Below are positions 18,078 to 26,521 of a stretch of 64,000 nt of DNA, piece by piece (the stretch's first letter is position 1; every line of letters begins with the position of its first letter). A program made the position numbers and the translations under genes. Source of the stretch: UBA3102 sp964413055 (GTDB lineage: Bacteria; Bacillota; Desulfotomaculia; Desulfotomaculales; Pelotomaculaceae); contig CAYPRB010000008.1 of the NCBI GenBank assembly GCA_964413055.1, positions 62,001-126,000 of the forward strand, given 5' to 3'. The notes beneath the pieces were generated by a model. That model was not told the origin of the DNA, did not search any database, and was given only the letters and a program-made list of their open reading frames with translations.

Positions 18078-18091
18078 CGAACATGCGTTCA
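18078..18091. promoter_or_regulatory. LexA/DinR (SOS) box at recA
   Basis: CGAACATGCGTTCA matches the Gram-positive SOS box CGAAC-N4-GTTCG at all but the last base. It lies six bases after the -10 box, over the expected transcription start, the right place for repression of a consensus-strength promoter. Confidence 0.88.
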
Positions 18092-18115
18092 CTACATAGA
18101 AAGGAAGCTGGTATT

Positions 18116-19162
18116 ATGTCGGATAAAAAAAGGGCTTTAGAGCAGGCTTTACTACACATAGAACGTCAGTTTGGGAAAGGATCGGTTATGAAGCTTGGGG
18201 ATACTCCGGCAAAGTTAAATGTAGAAGTGATTCCAACCGGTACACTAGCGTTGGATGCGGCCCTGGGGGTGGGTGGTCTGCCTCGCGGCCGGGTAATTGA
18301 AGTATTCGGACCGGAATCATCCGGGAAAACTACGGTGGCACTCCATGCTATATCTGAAGCTCAAAAAGTGGGAGGAAATGCTGCTTTCATAGATGCTGAA
18401 CATGCCTTGGACCCGGTCTATGCCGGCAACCTGGGAGTTGATATTGAAAATTTGTTGGTATCTCAACCGGATACCGGTGAACAGGCATTGGAAATTACAG
18501 AAGCTTTAGTCCGGAGCGGTGCTATAGATATGATCGTTGTAGACAGTGTGGCGGCGCTGGTGCCAAGGGTTGAAATCGAGGGGGAGATGGGTGATTCCCA
18601 TGTTGGGTTGCAGGCTCGCCTGATGTCTCAAGCCCTGCGTAAACTCACCGGGGTAATAAGCAAATCACGTACTACGGTTATTTTCATTAACCAGATCCGG
18701 GAAAAGGTTGGGGTTATATATGGTTCACCTGAAACCACAACCGGTGGCCGGGCGCTTAAATTTTACTCTACCATCCGGCTGGAAGTGCGGAAACAGGAAA
18801 ATATCAAGCAAGGAACTGATATCATTGGTAACCGGACCAGAGTCAAAGTGGTTAAGAATAAAGTAGCTCCCCCCTTTAAAAAGGCAGATTTTGACATCAT
18901 GTATGGAAAAGGGATATCTAAAGAAGGAAGTATATTGGACCTAGCTGTTGATTTAAAACTGATTAATAAGAGCGGTGTGTGGTATTCGTATGGGGAGCAC
19001 AGGCTTGGTCAGGGTAGGGAAAACGCAAAAGAATACCTTAAAGAACATCCGGAAATCACTGGTGAGATAGAATTTAAAATTTGCCAGTCCCTCAATATCA
19101 GTAGTAGCTTAAAAACTTCCTTCTCAAACGTGCCGGGGGCAGACCTTTTAAATGAAAACTGA
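18116..19162 (+). CDS. recA: Recombinase RecA
   Basis: 348 residues; catalyses strand exchange in homologous recombination and triggers LexA autocleavage in the SOS response. Visible motifs are Walker A GPESSGKTT, the DAEHALDP and VDSVAALVP segments, and loop sequences GDSHVGLQARLMSQALRK and INQIREK. ATG 18116 follows AAGGAAG by eight bases; the longer frame to 18044 would start inside the promoter. recX overlaps its 3' end by 11 bases, so the two form an SOS-controlled operon. Confidence 0.97.
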   Translation: MSDKKRALEQALLHIERQFGKGSVMKLGDTPAKLNVEVIPTGTLALDAALGVGGLPRGRVIEVFGPESSGKTTVALHAISEAQKVGGNAAFIDAEHALDPVYAGNLGVDIENLLVSQPDTGEQALEITEALVRSGAIDMIVVDSVAALVPRVEIEGEMGDSHVGLQARLMSQALRKLTGVISKSRTTVIFINQIREKVGVIYGSPETTTGGRALKFYSTIRLEVRKQENIKQGTDIIGNRTRVKVVKNKVAPPFKKADFDIMYGKGISKEGSILDLAVDLKLINKSGVWYSYGEHRLGQGRENAKEYLKEHPEITGEIEFKICQSLNISSSLKTSFSNVPGADLLNEN

Positions 19163-19604
19163 AATAAATCGAGCTTTATCGTTTGCTTGTAAATTATTGG
19201 CTAAACATAGGCGTACCCGTCGTGAGTTAGAATTGCGTCTGAAGCAAAGAGGCTTTTCTGACGAAATATCCCACCAGGTCATCGAAATGGTAAATAACTA
19301 TGGGTATATTGATGATCAGGCTTATTCGCGGTTTTGGGTAAAAAATAGAATGGTAAAAAAAGGTTTTGTATTGTTAAAGCAGGAGTTGTTAAACAAGGGG
19401 GTTGCAATAAATATTATTGAAGATGTCCTGGCGGAATATGGGCAGGAAGCGGAATATAGGGCAGCTCTAAGATTGGTTGAAAAAAAGATGGGTTTGTCCG
19501 GTAATAATTGTTCCGTTTCCCGCCTGGCGTTTTTTTTAAAATACAGGGGGTTCTCAAGTGAGGTTATAGGTAAAATTTGTCGCGAGTTTAGTGACCGTGG
19601 TTGA
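19152..19604 (+). CDS. recX: Regulatory protein RecX
   Basis: 150 residues, mostly helical, with the RecX three-helix repeats (LAKHRRTRRELELRLKQRGF; GYIDDQAYSRFWVKNRM). RecX binds RecA filaments and limits recombinase activity. It overlaps the end of recA by 11 bases and is cotranscribed, so SOS induction would raise both proteins. GGGGGC lies upstream of ATG 19152. Confidence 0.9.
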   Translation: MKTEINRALSFACKLLAKHRRTRRELELRLKQRGFSDEISHQVIEMVNNYGYIDDQAYSRFWVKNRMVKKGFVLLKQELLNKGVAINIIEDVLAEYGQEAEYRAALRLVEKKMGLSGNNCSVSRLAFFLKYRGFSSEVIGKICREFSDRG

Positions 19605-19607
19605 GTC

Positions 19608-19636
19608 TTGACATCTATCAAAAAAGTCTGTACAAT
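19608..19636 (+). promoter_or_regulatory. sigma-A promoter of the recX–rny intergenic RNA
   Basis: TTGACA (19608–19613), 17 bases, TACAAT (19631–19636): near-consensus, placed immediately after the recX stop. The predicted start is about 19643, some 260 bases before rny. Confidence 0.75.
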
Positions 19637-19642
19637 TAATGA

Positions 19643-19856
19643 TGAATGCTGGGAGAAAATAGAATTAAGATGCTACTAAATACGGTTTTATATAGATAAA
19701 ACCAAATAGATACGGGTAAAAGTTTAACCGGTAGTCAGTGCGGTTAAACTAAAAACTAGTGCCTATTTTTAGGCTTACTTTTTTGCCGTTTCTAATCCAA
19801 TAAAATAAGTAGTATCTGGTTCGTTTTCTACCGAGTTATACTCGGTGTTTTTTTTG
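19643..19856 (+). ncRNA. Candidate structured RNA or attenuated leader upstream of rny
   Basis: The region between recX and rny has no credible ORF but carries its own promoter and four hairpins in series: 19684–19703 (8-bp stem, ATAG loop), 19721–19750 (perfect 10-bp stem AGTTTAACCG/CGGTTAAACT), 19761–19774 (5 bp) and an intrinsic terminator at 19830–19846 with eight T residues. Length would be about 210 nt. It could be a stand-alone sRNA, or a 5' leader controlling read-through into rny 49 bases later. I do not recognise it as a 6S, SRP, c-di-GMP, cobalamin or other familiar class. Confidence 0.55.
19830..19856 (+). terminator. Intrinsic terminator just upstream of rny
   Basis: ACCGAGT-TAT-ACTCGGT, a 7-bp stem with a three-base loop, followed by GTTTTTTTT. 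With the promoter at 19608 it closes a short transcription unit, or attenuates rny. Confidence 0.88.
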
Positions 19857-19905
19857 TCAGGCCAAAAAACAAGCTAAATTTGATTGGAATGAGGAGGTGA
19901 GATTA

Positions 19906-21441
19906 ATGGATGTTAATATTTTATTTTTTACCGGCATTGCGCTGGTTGCTTTTTTGGTAGGGTATCTTATTAGAAAGTATTTAATTGAAGCGAAAATTGC
20001 TTCCGTAGAAACAGAAGCGAAAAGGATTTTGGAAGAAGCCGAAAAAAATGCTGAGGCCCAAAAAAGGGAAGCCATTTTAGAAGCTAAGGAAGAAGTTTTG
20101 AAATTCCGCAACGAGGTTGAAAAAGAAAGCCGGGAGCGGAGGTCGGAGCTTCAAAGATTGGAACGCAGGCTAATGCAAAAAGAAGAGACCTTGGACCGCA
20201 AGGTTGATTCAATCGAGAAAAAAGAGGAGATACTTAACCAGAAGAAATCTGAAATAGAGACAACCAAAGCTAGATTATCAGAGATTTATAACCAGCAAAT
20301 AAGTGAATTGGAACGCGTATCGGGTATGAGTTCCGAAGAAGCAAAACAGATGTTGCTTTCGGGTGTTGAAAAAGAAAGTCAACATGAGGCAGCGTTGTTA
20401 ATTAAAGATATAGAAAATAAAGCCAGAGAAGAAGGCGAAAAGCGTGCTCGTAACATTATTTCTCTGGCTATACAGAGATGTGCCGCTGATCATGTAGCAG
20501 AGACTACCGTGGCGGTAATACCTTTACCCAGTGATGAGATGAAGGGACGTATTATAGGGCGGGAAGGCAGAAACATACGTGCTTTTGAAACTATGACCGG
20601 GATTGACCTGATCATTGATGATACACCTGAAGCAGTAATATTATCTGGTTTTGATCCGATTCGCAGAGAGACAGCAAGAATCGCCCTGGAAAAGTTGATT
20701 GTCGACGGAAGGATTCATCCGGCACGTATAGAGGAAATGGTAGCCAAGGCTCAAAAAGAGGTGAACACCCAGATCAGGGAAGCCGGAGAGCAAGCTACTT
20801 TTGAAACAGGTGTGCATGGTTTGCACCCGGAGTTGGTGACACTTTTGGGACGACTTAAGTTCCGTACCAGTTACGGACAAAATGTATTAAAGCATTCCAT
20901 TGAAGTAGCTCATTTGGCCGGATTAATGGCCGCAGAGATTGGTACAGACATTCAGATAGCAAAAAGAGCCGGGTTGCTTCACGATATCGGCAAATCAGTC
21001 GACCATGAAGTTGAAGGACCGCATGTAGCAATAGGGGTTGACCTGGCTAAAAAATACCGCGAGTCACAAGAAGTTATTCATGCAATTGCTTCTCACCATG
21101 GAGATGAAGAACCAAAAAGTATTATCGCTGTTCTGGTGCAGGCGGCGGATGCAGTTTCTGCAGCAAGACCTGGTGCCAGACGGGAAACACTGGAGGCATA
21201 TATTAAACGCCTTACAAAGCTCGAGGAAATTGCCAACTCTTTTGAAGGAGTTGAAAAATCCTTTGCCATCCAGGCAGGCAGAGAAGTCCGGATCATGGTC
21301 AAGCCTGAAAAAGTAGATGACCTTGGTTCCGTATATCTTCTGAAAGATATTACCAAGAGAATTGAAAGAGAATTGGACTACCCGGGTCAGATAAAAGTTG
21401 TAATCATAAGAGAGACAAGGGTAGTGGAGTACGCAAAATAA
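19906..21441 (+). CDS. rny: Ribonuclease Y
   Basis: 511 residues. An N-terminal membrane helix (about 4–24) anchors this endoribonuclease, which starts mRNA decay in Firmicutes. A long charged coiled coil follows (about 25–190), then a KH RNA-binding domain (GRIIGREGRNIRAFE) and an HD phosphohydrolase domain (AGLLHDIGKSVDHE…, ASHHGDEEP) that holds the metal-dependent active site. ATG 19906 follows GAGGAGGTGA. The upstream terminator suggests regulated expression. The rny–(orphan)–ymdB–spoVS order resembles Bacillus ymdA–ymdB–spoVS. Confidence 0.96.
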   Translation: MDVNILFFTGIALVAFLVGYLIRKYLIEAKIASVETEAKRILEEAEKNAEAQKREAILEAKEEVLKFRNEVEKESRERRSELQRLERRLMQKEETLDRKVDSIEKKEEILNQKKSEIETTKARLSEIYNQQISELERVSGMSSEEAKQMLLSGVEKESQHEAALLIKDIENKAREEGEKRARNIISLAIQRCAADHVAETTVAVIPLPSDEMKGRIIGREGRNIRAFETMTGIDLIIDDTPEAVILSGFDPIRRETARIALEKLIVDGRIHPARIEEMVAKAQKEVNTQIREAGEQATFETGVHGLHPELVTLLGRLKFRTSYGQNVLKHSIEVAHLAGLMAAEIGTDIQIAKRAGLLHDIGKSVDHEVEGPHVAIGVDLAKKYRESQEVIHAIASHHGDEEPKSIIAVLVQAADAVSAARPGARRETLEAYIKRLTKLEEIANSFEGVEKSFAIQAGREVRIMVKPEKVDDLGSVYLLKDITKRIERELDYPGQIKVVIIRETRVVEYAK

Positions 21442-21445
21442 ATTA

Positions 21446-21478
21446 GAAAACGGCTTGAAAAAGGCCGTTTTCTACTTT
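21446..21478 (+). terminator. Intrinsic terminator after rny
   Basis: GAAAACGGC pairs with GCCGTTTTC (9 bp) around a nine-base loop, followed by a T-rich tract. Confidence 0.8.
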
Positions 21479-21589
21479 AATGGAATAAATTTATGTTCTT
21501 CGTTCATAAAAAAAAGCAGGAATACTTTATTCGAGACAGAAATCCATTAATATTTAGCAGGTTTCAGCGGCTTAAGGAAGGTGACTCCA

Positions 21590-22108
21590 TTGGGATTTTG
21601 TTATAAAGGAAAAAAGGATAATTTGACCGATAGTGTCGGTCTGTTGATCTCAATTCTAGTACGTTATCCGGAAGTGGCGACGATTAATTTTGATCCGGAA
21701 AATAATTTGCTTAAGTTTACATTTATTTATTCACAGGTGCTGCAGGATAAAGAACTAAAAAGTCTAAAACGAAAAATAATGGATAGTATCGAAGTTTATA
21801 ATTTTCTTGAAGGAAAAGAAACCAGAATGGTTTCTCTTGAACACAGTGTTTGTGACCATCTTACCATGATAGAGATTCAGCGCGATGTGGATACGTTGGT
21901 ACAGGAAGAGATAACCCTGATCGTAGGTTTGTTCCGGCAGGGCCTGAATAATAATCTGGTTACGGAAGAAAATGAACTTATTGAAGAAGACTTGCTTGTC
22001 CAGGAAGAGATTATTGAACACATGTTAGAAAATATTAAGCGTTCTACTCAAGATAAATTTCTTTTTGCTTTTCGTGAAGAAGGCAGAGTTTTTGTGTTTA
22101 ATAAATAA
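21590..22108 (+). CDS. Conserved-position protein of unknown function between rny and ymdB
   Basis: 172 residues with no recognised domain. The sequence is acidic and mostly helical in the C-terminal half (EENELIEEDLLVQEEIIEH…), without a membrane segment. TTG 21590 is preferred because AAGGAAGGTGA ends about six bases before it; GTG 21581 would sit inside that SD. Its stop overlaps the ymdB reading frame region, so the two are likely cotranslated. Position suggests a link to RNA turnover or the YmdB phosphodiesterase, but that is inference from context only. Confidence 0.72.
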   Translation: MGFCYKGKKDNLTDSVGLLISILVRYPEVATINFDPENNLLKFTFIYSQVLQDKELKSLKRKIMDSIEVYNFLEGKETRMVSLEHSVCDHLTMIEIQRDVDTLVQEEITLIVGLFRQGLNNNLVTEENELIEEDLLVQEEIIEHMLENIKRSTQDKFLFAFREEGRVFVFNK

Positions 22109-22122
22109 TGGGAGGTTATTGT

Positions 22123-22929
22123 TTGCGCCTTCTAATAATAGGTGATGTTGTCGGTCGTTCCGGACGAAGAGCTGTTAAAGCAAATTTGAGCAGGTTAAAA
22201 AAGGAATTAGATCTGGATATGGTTATTGCCAATGGTGAAAACGCTGCCGGAGGCAAGGGTATTACCAGAGAGGTGGCCCGTGATTTGTTTGCCTCGGGAG
22301 TAGATGTTCTCACCATGGGTAATCATGTTTGGAATAAAAGAGAGGCTTTTGAATATCTGGACGAGGAAGTTAGAATCATCAGACCGGCTAATTATCCACC
22401 GGGAGTTCCCGGTGTTGGTGTCGGCATCTTTGGTAAAAATAAAAAAGTTAAACTTGCGGTAATAAATTTGGCCGGGAGGGTTTTCCTACAGCCTTTAGAT
22501 TGTCCTTTTCGCAAGGCGGATGATATATTGGAAGAGATCAAGGGAAGAGTTATGGTGATTATAATTGATTTTCATGCGGAAGCAACTTCAGAAAAAGTTG
22601 CTATGGGTCGGTATCTGGACGGTAGGATATCGGCTTTATTAGGTACCCATACTCATGTGCAAACTGCAGATGAATGTATTTTACCCGGTGGAACGGCATA
22701 CATAACAGATATAGGTATGACCGGCCCTTTTGATTCTGTGATTGGGGTTAAGAAAGAAATGGTTATTGACAGTTTTATAACTCAAACCCCCCAACGTTTC
22801 GAGGTCGCAACTGGTCCTTTTCAATTTAACGGAGTGGTTGTAGATATAGATGAAAATAATGGTAAGGCAACTGCAATTAAGCGGATTCAAAAATATGAGG
22901 TTGATGAGCTGTTTTTTAAAAATATTTAA
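22123..22929 (+). CDS. ymdB: YmdB-type metallophosphoesterase
   Basis: 268 residues with a calcineurin-like two-metal active site: GDVVGRSGR at the N-terminus, ANGENAAGGKGIT, MGNHVWN, DFHAEATSEK and GTHTHVQTAD supply the ligands. The Bacillus protein hydrolyses 2',3'-cyclic nucleotides and affects biofilm and motility switching. TTG 22123 follows GGGAGG by seven bases. It lies directly after the orphan gene and near rny, as in Bacillus. Confidence 0.9.
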   Translation: MRLLIIGDVVGRSGRRAVKANLSRLKKELDLDMVIANGENAAGGKGITREVARDLFASGVDVLTMGNHVWNKREAFEYLDEEVRIIRPANYPPGVPGVGVGIFGKNKKVKLAVINLAGRVFLQPLDCPFRKADDILEEIKGRVMVIIIDFHAEATSEKVAMGRYLDGRISALLGTHTHVQTADECILPGGTAYITDIGMTGPFDSVIGVKKEMVIDSFITQTPQRFEVATGPFQFNGVVVDIDENNGKATAIKRIQKYEVDELFFKNI

Positions 22930-22947
22930 AAATATTTTCAGTCAAAA

Positions 22948-22976
22948 AAAGGAATCATTTAAACTTTAGCGAAATA
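22948..22976 (+). promoter_or_regulatory. Candidate sigma-H promoter for spoVS
   Basis: AAAGGAATC (22948–22956), 11 bases, AGCGAAATA (22968–22976), each about one base from the sigma-H consensus RnAGGAwww / RnnGAATww. Bacillus spoVS is a sigma-H gene, which supports the call. Confidence 0.45.
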
Positions 22977-23040
22977 TTTATTCAAACAGAAGGGTTTAGG
23001 AAAATTAGTCTGTACATAGTAATTAAGGAGGTTAAGTTGA

Positions 23041-23301
23041 ATGGAAGTTTTAAAGGTCTCAGCAAAGTCCAATCCAAATTCTGTAGCCGGTGCTTTAGCA
23101 GGTGTGTTAAGGGAGCGGGGTGGTGCAGAAATCCAGGCTATTGGGGCTGGTGCCCTTAATCAGGCAGTGAAGGCAGTAGCTATAGCACGAGGTTTTGTAG
23201 CGCCCAGTGGAGTTGATCTTATATGTATTCCCGCATTTACAGATATTATGATTGACGGTGAGGAGAGAACCGCCATAAAATTAATTGTTGAGCCCCGGTA
23301 G
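23041..23301 (+). CDS. spoVS: Stage V sporulation protein S
   Basis: 86 residues, nearly identical in pattern to SpoVS (MEVLKVSAKSNPNSVAGALAGVLRERG…, DGEERTAIKLIVEPR). This small Alba-like-fold protein affects septation, coat assembly and cortex formation in sporulating Bacillus. AAGGAGG precedes ATG 23041. A candidate sigma-H promoter lies upstream and a strong terminator downstream, so it is probably a single-gene unit. Confidence 0.96.
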   Translation: MEVLKVSAKSNPNSVAGALAGVLRERGGAEIQAIGAGALNQAVKAVAIARGFVAPSGVDLICIPAFTDIMIDGEERTAIKLIVEPR

Positions 23302-23327
23302 GTTTTTTATAACTTCCAGTTGATTAT

Positions 23328-23368
23328 AAACCTGTTTGTTCTGCTTTTGAATAAACAGGTTTTATTAT
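23328..23368 (+). terminator. Intrinsic terminator after spoVS
   Basis: AAACCTGTTT pairs with AAACAGGTTT around a 15-base loop, followed by a T-rich tract. Confidence 0.85.
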
Positions 23369-23415
23369 TATAGATAAATTAGGGAATAAATTTATAGTGG
23401 AGGTTTGTTATTGCA

Positions 23416-24399
23416 ATGGGTCTTTTTGACAATCAGGATTATCAAAGGTTACACAGTGAGAGTATAGTGGTAGATGCTCATTGCGATACACTAACCGCTA
23501 TGTTGGAGCAGCAAAGGCGTCTGGGGGATTCTTCCGGTAAGGGGCATCTTGATCTTTTTCGTTTGAAAACCGGTGGTATTAAAGTGCAATTTTTTGCTGC
23601 TTTTATTGCTCCGCAATTTAAACATATTGCTTTTCGCAGGGCACTTGAACTTATAAATTTATATTATCGTGAGATTAAAGCCAATAATAAAAATATTGTT
23701 CATATCGAGAGTTTAGCCGGTATTTACGATGCTCTTGGCGCTGGTAAAATTGCCGCGGTACTTTCGGTGGAAGGAGGCGAGGCCCTTGAATGCAGGTTGG
23801 ATGCATTGAGAATGTTGTATCATCTTGGGGTGCGCAGTCTTACACTGACCTGGAATAACCGTAACGACCTTGGCGACGGTGTACTTGCAGGAAAAACAGG
23901 AGGAGGTTTGACCAGTTTTGGTTTGGCAGTTGTAAAGGAGTTAAACCGTCTTGGTATGCTGGTTGACGTTTCCCATTTATCCGAAAAGGGTTTTTGGGAT
24001 GTTCTGCAATATTCAGAGCATCCGGTAATGGCATCACATTCTAACTGTCAAGCCTTATGTGCCCACTCCCGCAATTTAAGCGATCAACAAATAGAAGCTT
24101 TAGCTAGAAAAGGAGGGGTTATGGGTATTACCTATGTTCCTGATTTTCTCGGCGGGAAAGAATCTTCCGTAGATAAGATTCTGGACCATATTGATCATGC
24201 CGTTTTGGTAGGCGGTGTGAATTGTGTAGGACTGGGTTCTGATTTCGATGGTATAGTTCATCCCCCGTCCGGATTAGAGGATTGTTCCAAAATTTACGTT
24301 ATTACGAAAGGACTAATTGAAAGAGGTTATCATTATAGTACCGTCAAGAAAATTCTTGGGGAAAATTTTCTTAGAATAATCAAGCAGGTATTGAAATGA
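23416..24399 (+). CDS. Membrane dipeptidase (peptidase family M19)
   Basis: 327 residues of the renal-dipeptidase family, a zinc TIM-barrel hydrolase acting on dipeptides, including those with a C-terminal D-residue. Metal-site motifs are DAHCDTL (about 22–28), the bridging glutamate in SVEGGEAL, and the histidines in DVSHLSEKGF and MASHSN. There is no signal peptide, so despite the family name it is probably cytoplasmic. The gene has GGAGG upstream of ATG 23416 and leads a short group with the PHP and aminotransferase genes. Confidence 0.9.
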   Translation: MGLFDNQDYQRLHSESIVVDAHCDTLTAMLEQQRRLGDSSGKGHLDLFRLKTGGIKVQFFAAFIAPQFKHIAFRRALELINLYYREIKANNKNIVHIESLAGIYDALGAGKIAAVLSVEGGEALECRLDALRMLYHLGVRSLTLTWNNRNDLGDGVLAGKTGGGLTSFGLAVVKELNRLGMLVDVSHLSEKGFWDVLQYSEHPVMASHSNCQALCAHSRNLSDQQIEALARKGGVMGITYVPDFLGGKESSVDKILDHIDHAVLVGGVNCVGLGSDFDGIVHPPSGLEDCSKIYVITKGLIERGYHYSTVKKILGENFLRIIKQVLK

Positions 24400-24433
24400 A
24401 AAATGTAGAAAGATTTCTAAAAGGTGAATTTTA

Positions 24434-25267
24434 ATGTCAGCAGATTTACATGTCCATACTAGAGCATCTGATGGCACCGACGGACCTGAGGAAGTGGTAT
24501 GCCAGGCAAAAGTTATTGGTCTTAGGGCTATTGCTGTTACAGACCACGATACTGTGGAGGGGGTTAAACCAGCCCTTGCGGCGGGATATTTGAATGGTAT
24601 AGAAATAATTGCGGGTGTGGAACTGGGAGCCGAATACCTGGGGAAAGAATTACATTTGTTGGGATATTTTATTAATATAGATAATAGTAATTTGAAGAAA
24701 AAATTAAATTTTTTACGCGGTGAAAGAAAAAGCCGTATTTTTAAAATGGTTCAGAAAATGAAAAATCTTGGTGTTCAGGTTAGTTATGAAGAGGTTTTGG
24801 CTGTATCCCAGTCAGGTGCCGTCGGTAGGCCTCATCTGGCAACGGTCTTAAAAAAAGCAGGGGTAGTGGATAGTACTGTTGAAGCATTCAATAAGTATAT
24901 TGGATTTGGTTGTCCTGCGTATGTGCCGCGCTATAAGCTTAATCCAGCCGAAGCAATAAGTATTATAAATACGGCGGGAGGAGTATCGGTTTTAGCACAC
25001 CCCGGCCAAAATAATGCGCATGAAATGTTAAACATGCTTATAATTAACGGGCTGGCCGGTTTGGAAGTTTACCACCCTACGCACTCGCGGGAACAGGAAT
25101 ATTTTTATCTCAAATTGGCGGAGAAACACGGGTTGCTCATAACCGGCGGTTCAGATTATCACGGGCGCGACCATAAAACAGGCAATTGCTTGGGTTCAGT
25201 AACTGTGCCTTACAGTGCAGTCAAAAAAATAGTAAAAAAGAAATGGTGCAACGGGAGGAGAACATGA
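24434..25267 (+). CDS. PHP-domain phosphoesterase (TrpH/YciV, RNase AM-like)
   Basis: 277 residues. PHP metal motifs are ADLHVHTRASDG at the N-terminus, TDHDTVEG, LAHPGQN and GGSDYHGRDHK near the C-terminus. Characterised relatives hydrolyse 3',5'-nucleoside bisphosphates or trim RNA 5' ends; the substrate here is not determined. AAGGTGA precedes ATG 24434. It overlaps the following aminotransferase by four bases (ATGA), indicating translational coupling. Confidence 0.87.
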   Translation: MSADLHVHTRASDGTDGPEEVVCQAKVIGLRAIAVTDHDTVEGVKPALAAGYLNGIEIIAGVELGAEYLGKELHLLGYFINIDNSNLKKKLNFLRGERKSRIFKMVQKMKNLGVQVSYEEVLAVSQSGAVGRPHLATVLKKAGVVDSTVEAFNKYIGFGCPAYVPRYKLNPAEAISIINTAGGVSVLAHPGQNNAHEMLNMLIINGLAGLEVYHPTHSREQEYFYLKLAEKHGLLITGGSDYHGRDHKTGNCLGSVTVPYSAVKKIVKKKWCNGRRT

Positions 25268-26430
25268 GAAAGGCCAAGCGAATGGGTAGTCTGTCTTCGG
25301 GTGTTTTTAACGAAATGGAAGACAGGAAAAAGGAAGTTGAATCAAGAGGTTTAAAGGTGATAAACCTGGGAGTAGGAAGTCCTGATCTTCCTCCCGCTCC
25401 ACATATTATGGACGCCTTGACTTCCTCGGTACAGGATCCTTCTAAATACTCTTATCCTTTAGTAGGATTGAATCGTCTTTACCAAGCCCTGGCAGACTGG
25501 TATAAGAAACGTTTTAATGTTAATTTGGATCCTGAGCGCGAGATGTTGGTTTTAATGGGTTCTCAGGACGGGCTGGCTCACCTGGGCATTGCTTATATTG
25601 ATCCTGGTGATGTAGCATTAGTTCCGGATCCGGGGTATCCCATTTATAGTTTCAGTATTTTCATGGCTCAGGGTGAAATATACCCGGTACCACTTTTGGC
25701 AGAAAATCGTTTTTTGCCTGATTTTACCATTATCCCGGAAGATGTTGCCCGGAAGGCAAAAATGATGTTTATAAATTACCCTAATAATCCGGTTGCTGTT
25801 TCTGCAGACAGGAAATTTTTTGAGCAGGCGGTTGAATTTGCTCGTAAATATGATATATTGATATGTCATGACGCCGCATATGTAGAGCTTGCATTTGACG
25901 GTTTCAAGCCGGTGAGTTTTCTGGAAATACCGGGTGCGAAAGAAGTGGGGGTAGAATTTTATTCTCTTTCTAAAACATATAATATGGCAGGTTGCCGGAT
26001 TGGTTTTGCTGCAGGAAACCAGGAGGTCATTTCAGCTTTAAAACTAATTAAATCAAATATTGATTACGGAGTTTTTTGTTCCATCCAGGAAGCAGGAATA
26101 GCAGCCTTGAACGGTCCACAGGATTATGTGGCAGAAACCGCCCGGACTTATCAAAAACGTCGGGATATTCTGGTAGACGGCCTGGCAAAGATCGGCTGGT
26201 ACATGCCCAAACCTAATGCTTCTATGTTTGTATGGGCACCTATTCCTCCGGGGTTTAGGTCTTCGAAAATGTTTGCCATGGAACTATTGGGGAAAAGCGG
26301 TGTGATTGTTATTCCGGGAACGGCATTTGGCAGGCAAGGAGAGGGTTATGTCAGGATTGCTCTGGTCGAGGATGAAGCGGTTCTAAAAGAAGTGGTCCGG
26401 CGGATTTCACAACAGTTTAATTTTACTTAA
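25264..26430 (+). CDS. Class I/II aminotransferase, LL-diaminopimelate aminotransferase-like
   Basis: 388 residues of the fold-type I PLP enzymes. The internal-aldimine lysine is in YSLSKTYNMAGCRIGF; INLGVGSPDLPP, PDPGYPIY and NYPNNP are typical substrate/PLP loops. Closest by pattern to the DapL/alanine-aminotransferase branch, so a role in diaminopimelate synthesis is possible although DapA is encoded elsewhere in the window. ATG 25264 follows GGGAGGAGA; the frame extends into the PHP gene but without an SD. Confidence 0.82.
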   Translation: MRKAKRMGSLSSGVFNEMEDRKKEVESRGLKVINLGVGSPDLPPAPHIMDALTSSVQDPSKYSYPLVGLNRLYQALADWYKKRFNVNLDPEREMLVLMGSQDGLAHLGIAYIDPGDVALVPDPGYPIYSFSIFMAQGEIYPVPLLAENRFLPDFTIIPEDVARKAKMMFINYPNNPVAVSADRKFFEQAVEFARKYDILICHDAAYVELAFDGFKPVSFLEIPGAKEVGVEFYSLSKTYNMAGCRIGFAAGNQEVISALKLIKSNIDYGVFCSIQEAGIAALNGPQDYVAETARTYQKRRDILVDGLAKIGWYMPKPNASMFVWAPIPPGFRSSKMFAMELLGKSGVIVIPGTAFGRQGEGYVRIALVEDEAVLKEVVRRISQQFNFT

Positions 26431-26521
26431 TTAGTTAAAAACCGATGAAAAAGCACCACATCGTCTATTTACCTTTTACCCGGCATATACTAAAAACGAG
26501 ATGCCAGGTAAGGTGGTGGTG

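Noticed and set aside
18044..18115. N-terminal extension of recA starting at TTG 18044
   Set aside because: This TTG is the -35 box of a consensus promoter and the extension covers the -10 and SOS box; ATG 18116 has its own SD.
19643..19856. 6S RNA, SRP RNA or c-di-GMP riboswitch in the recX–rny gap
   Set aside because: The series of separate hairpins lacks the long bulged rod of 6S, the SRP tetraloop domain and the c-di-GMP core motifs.
21038..21316. 92-residue plus-strand ORF within rny
   Set aside because: Out-of-frame overlap with the HD domain of RNase Y; basic low-complexity product without SD.
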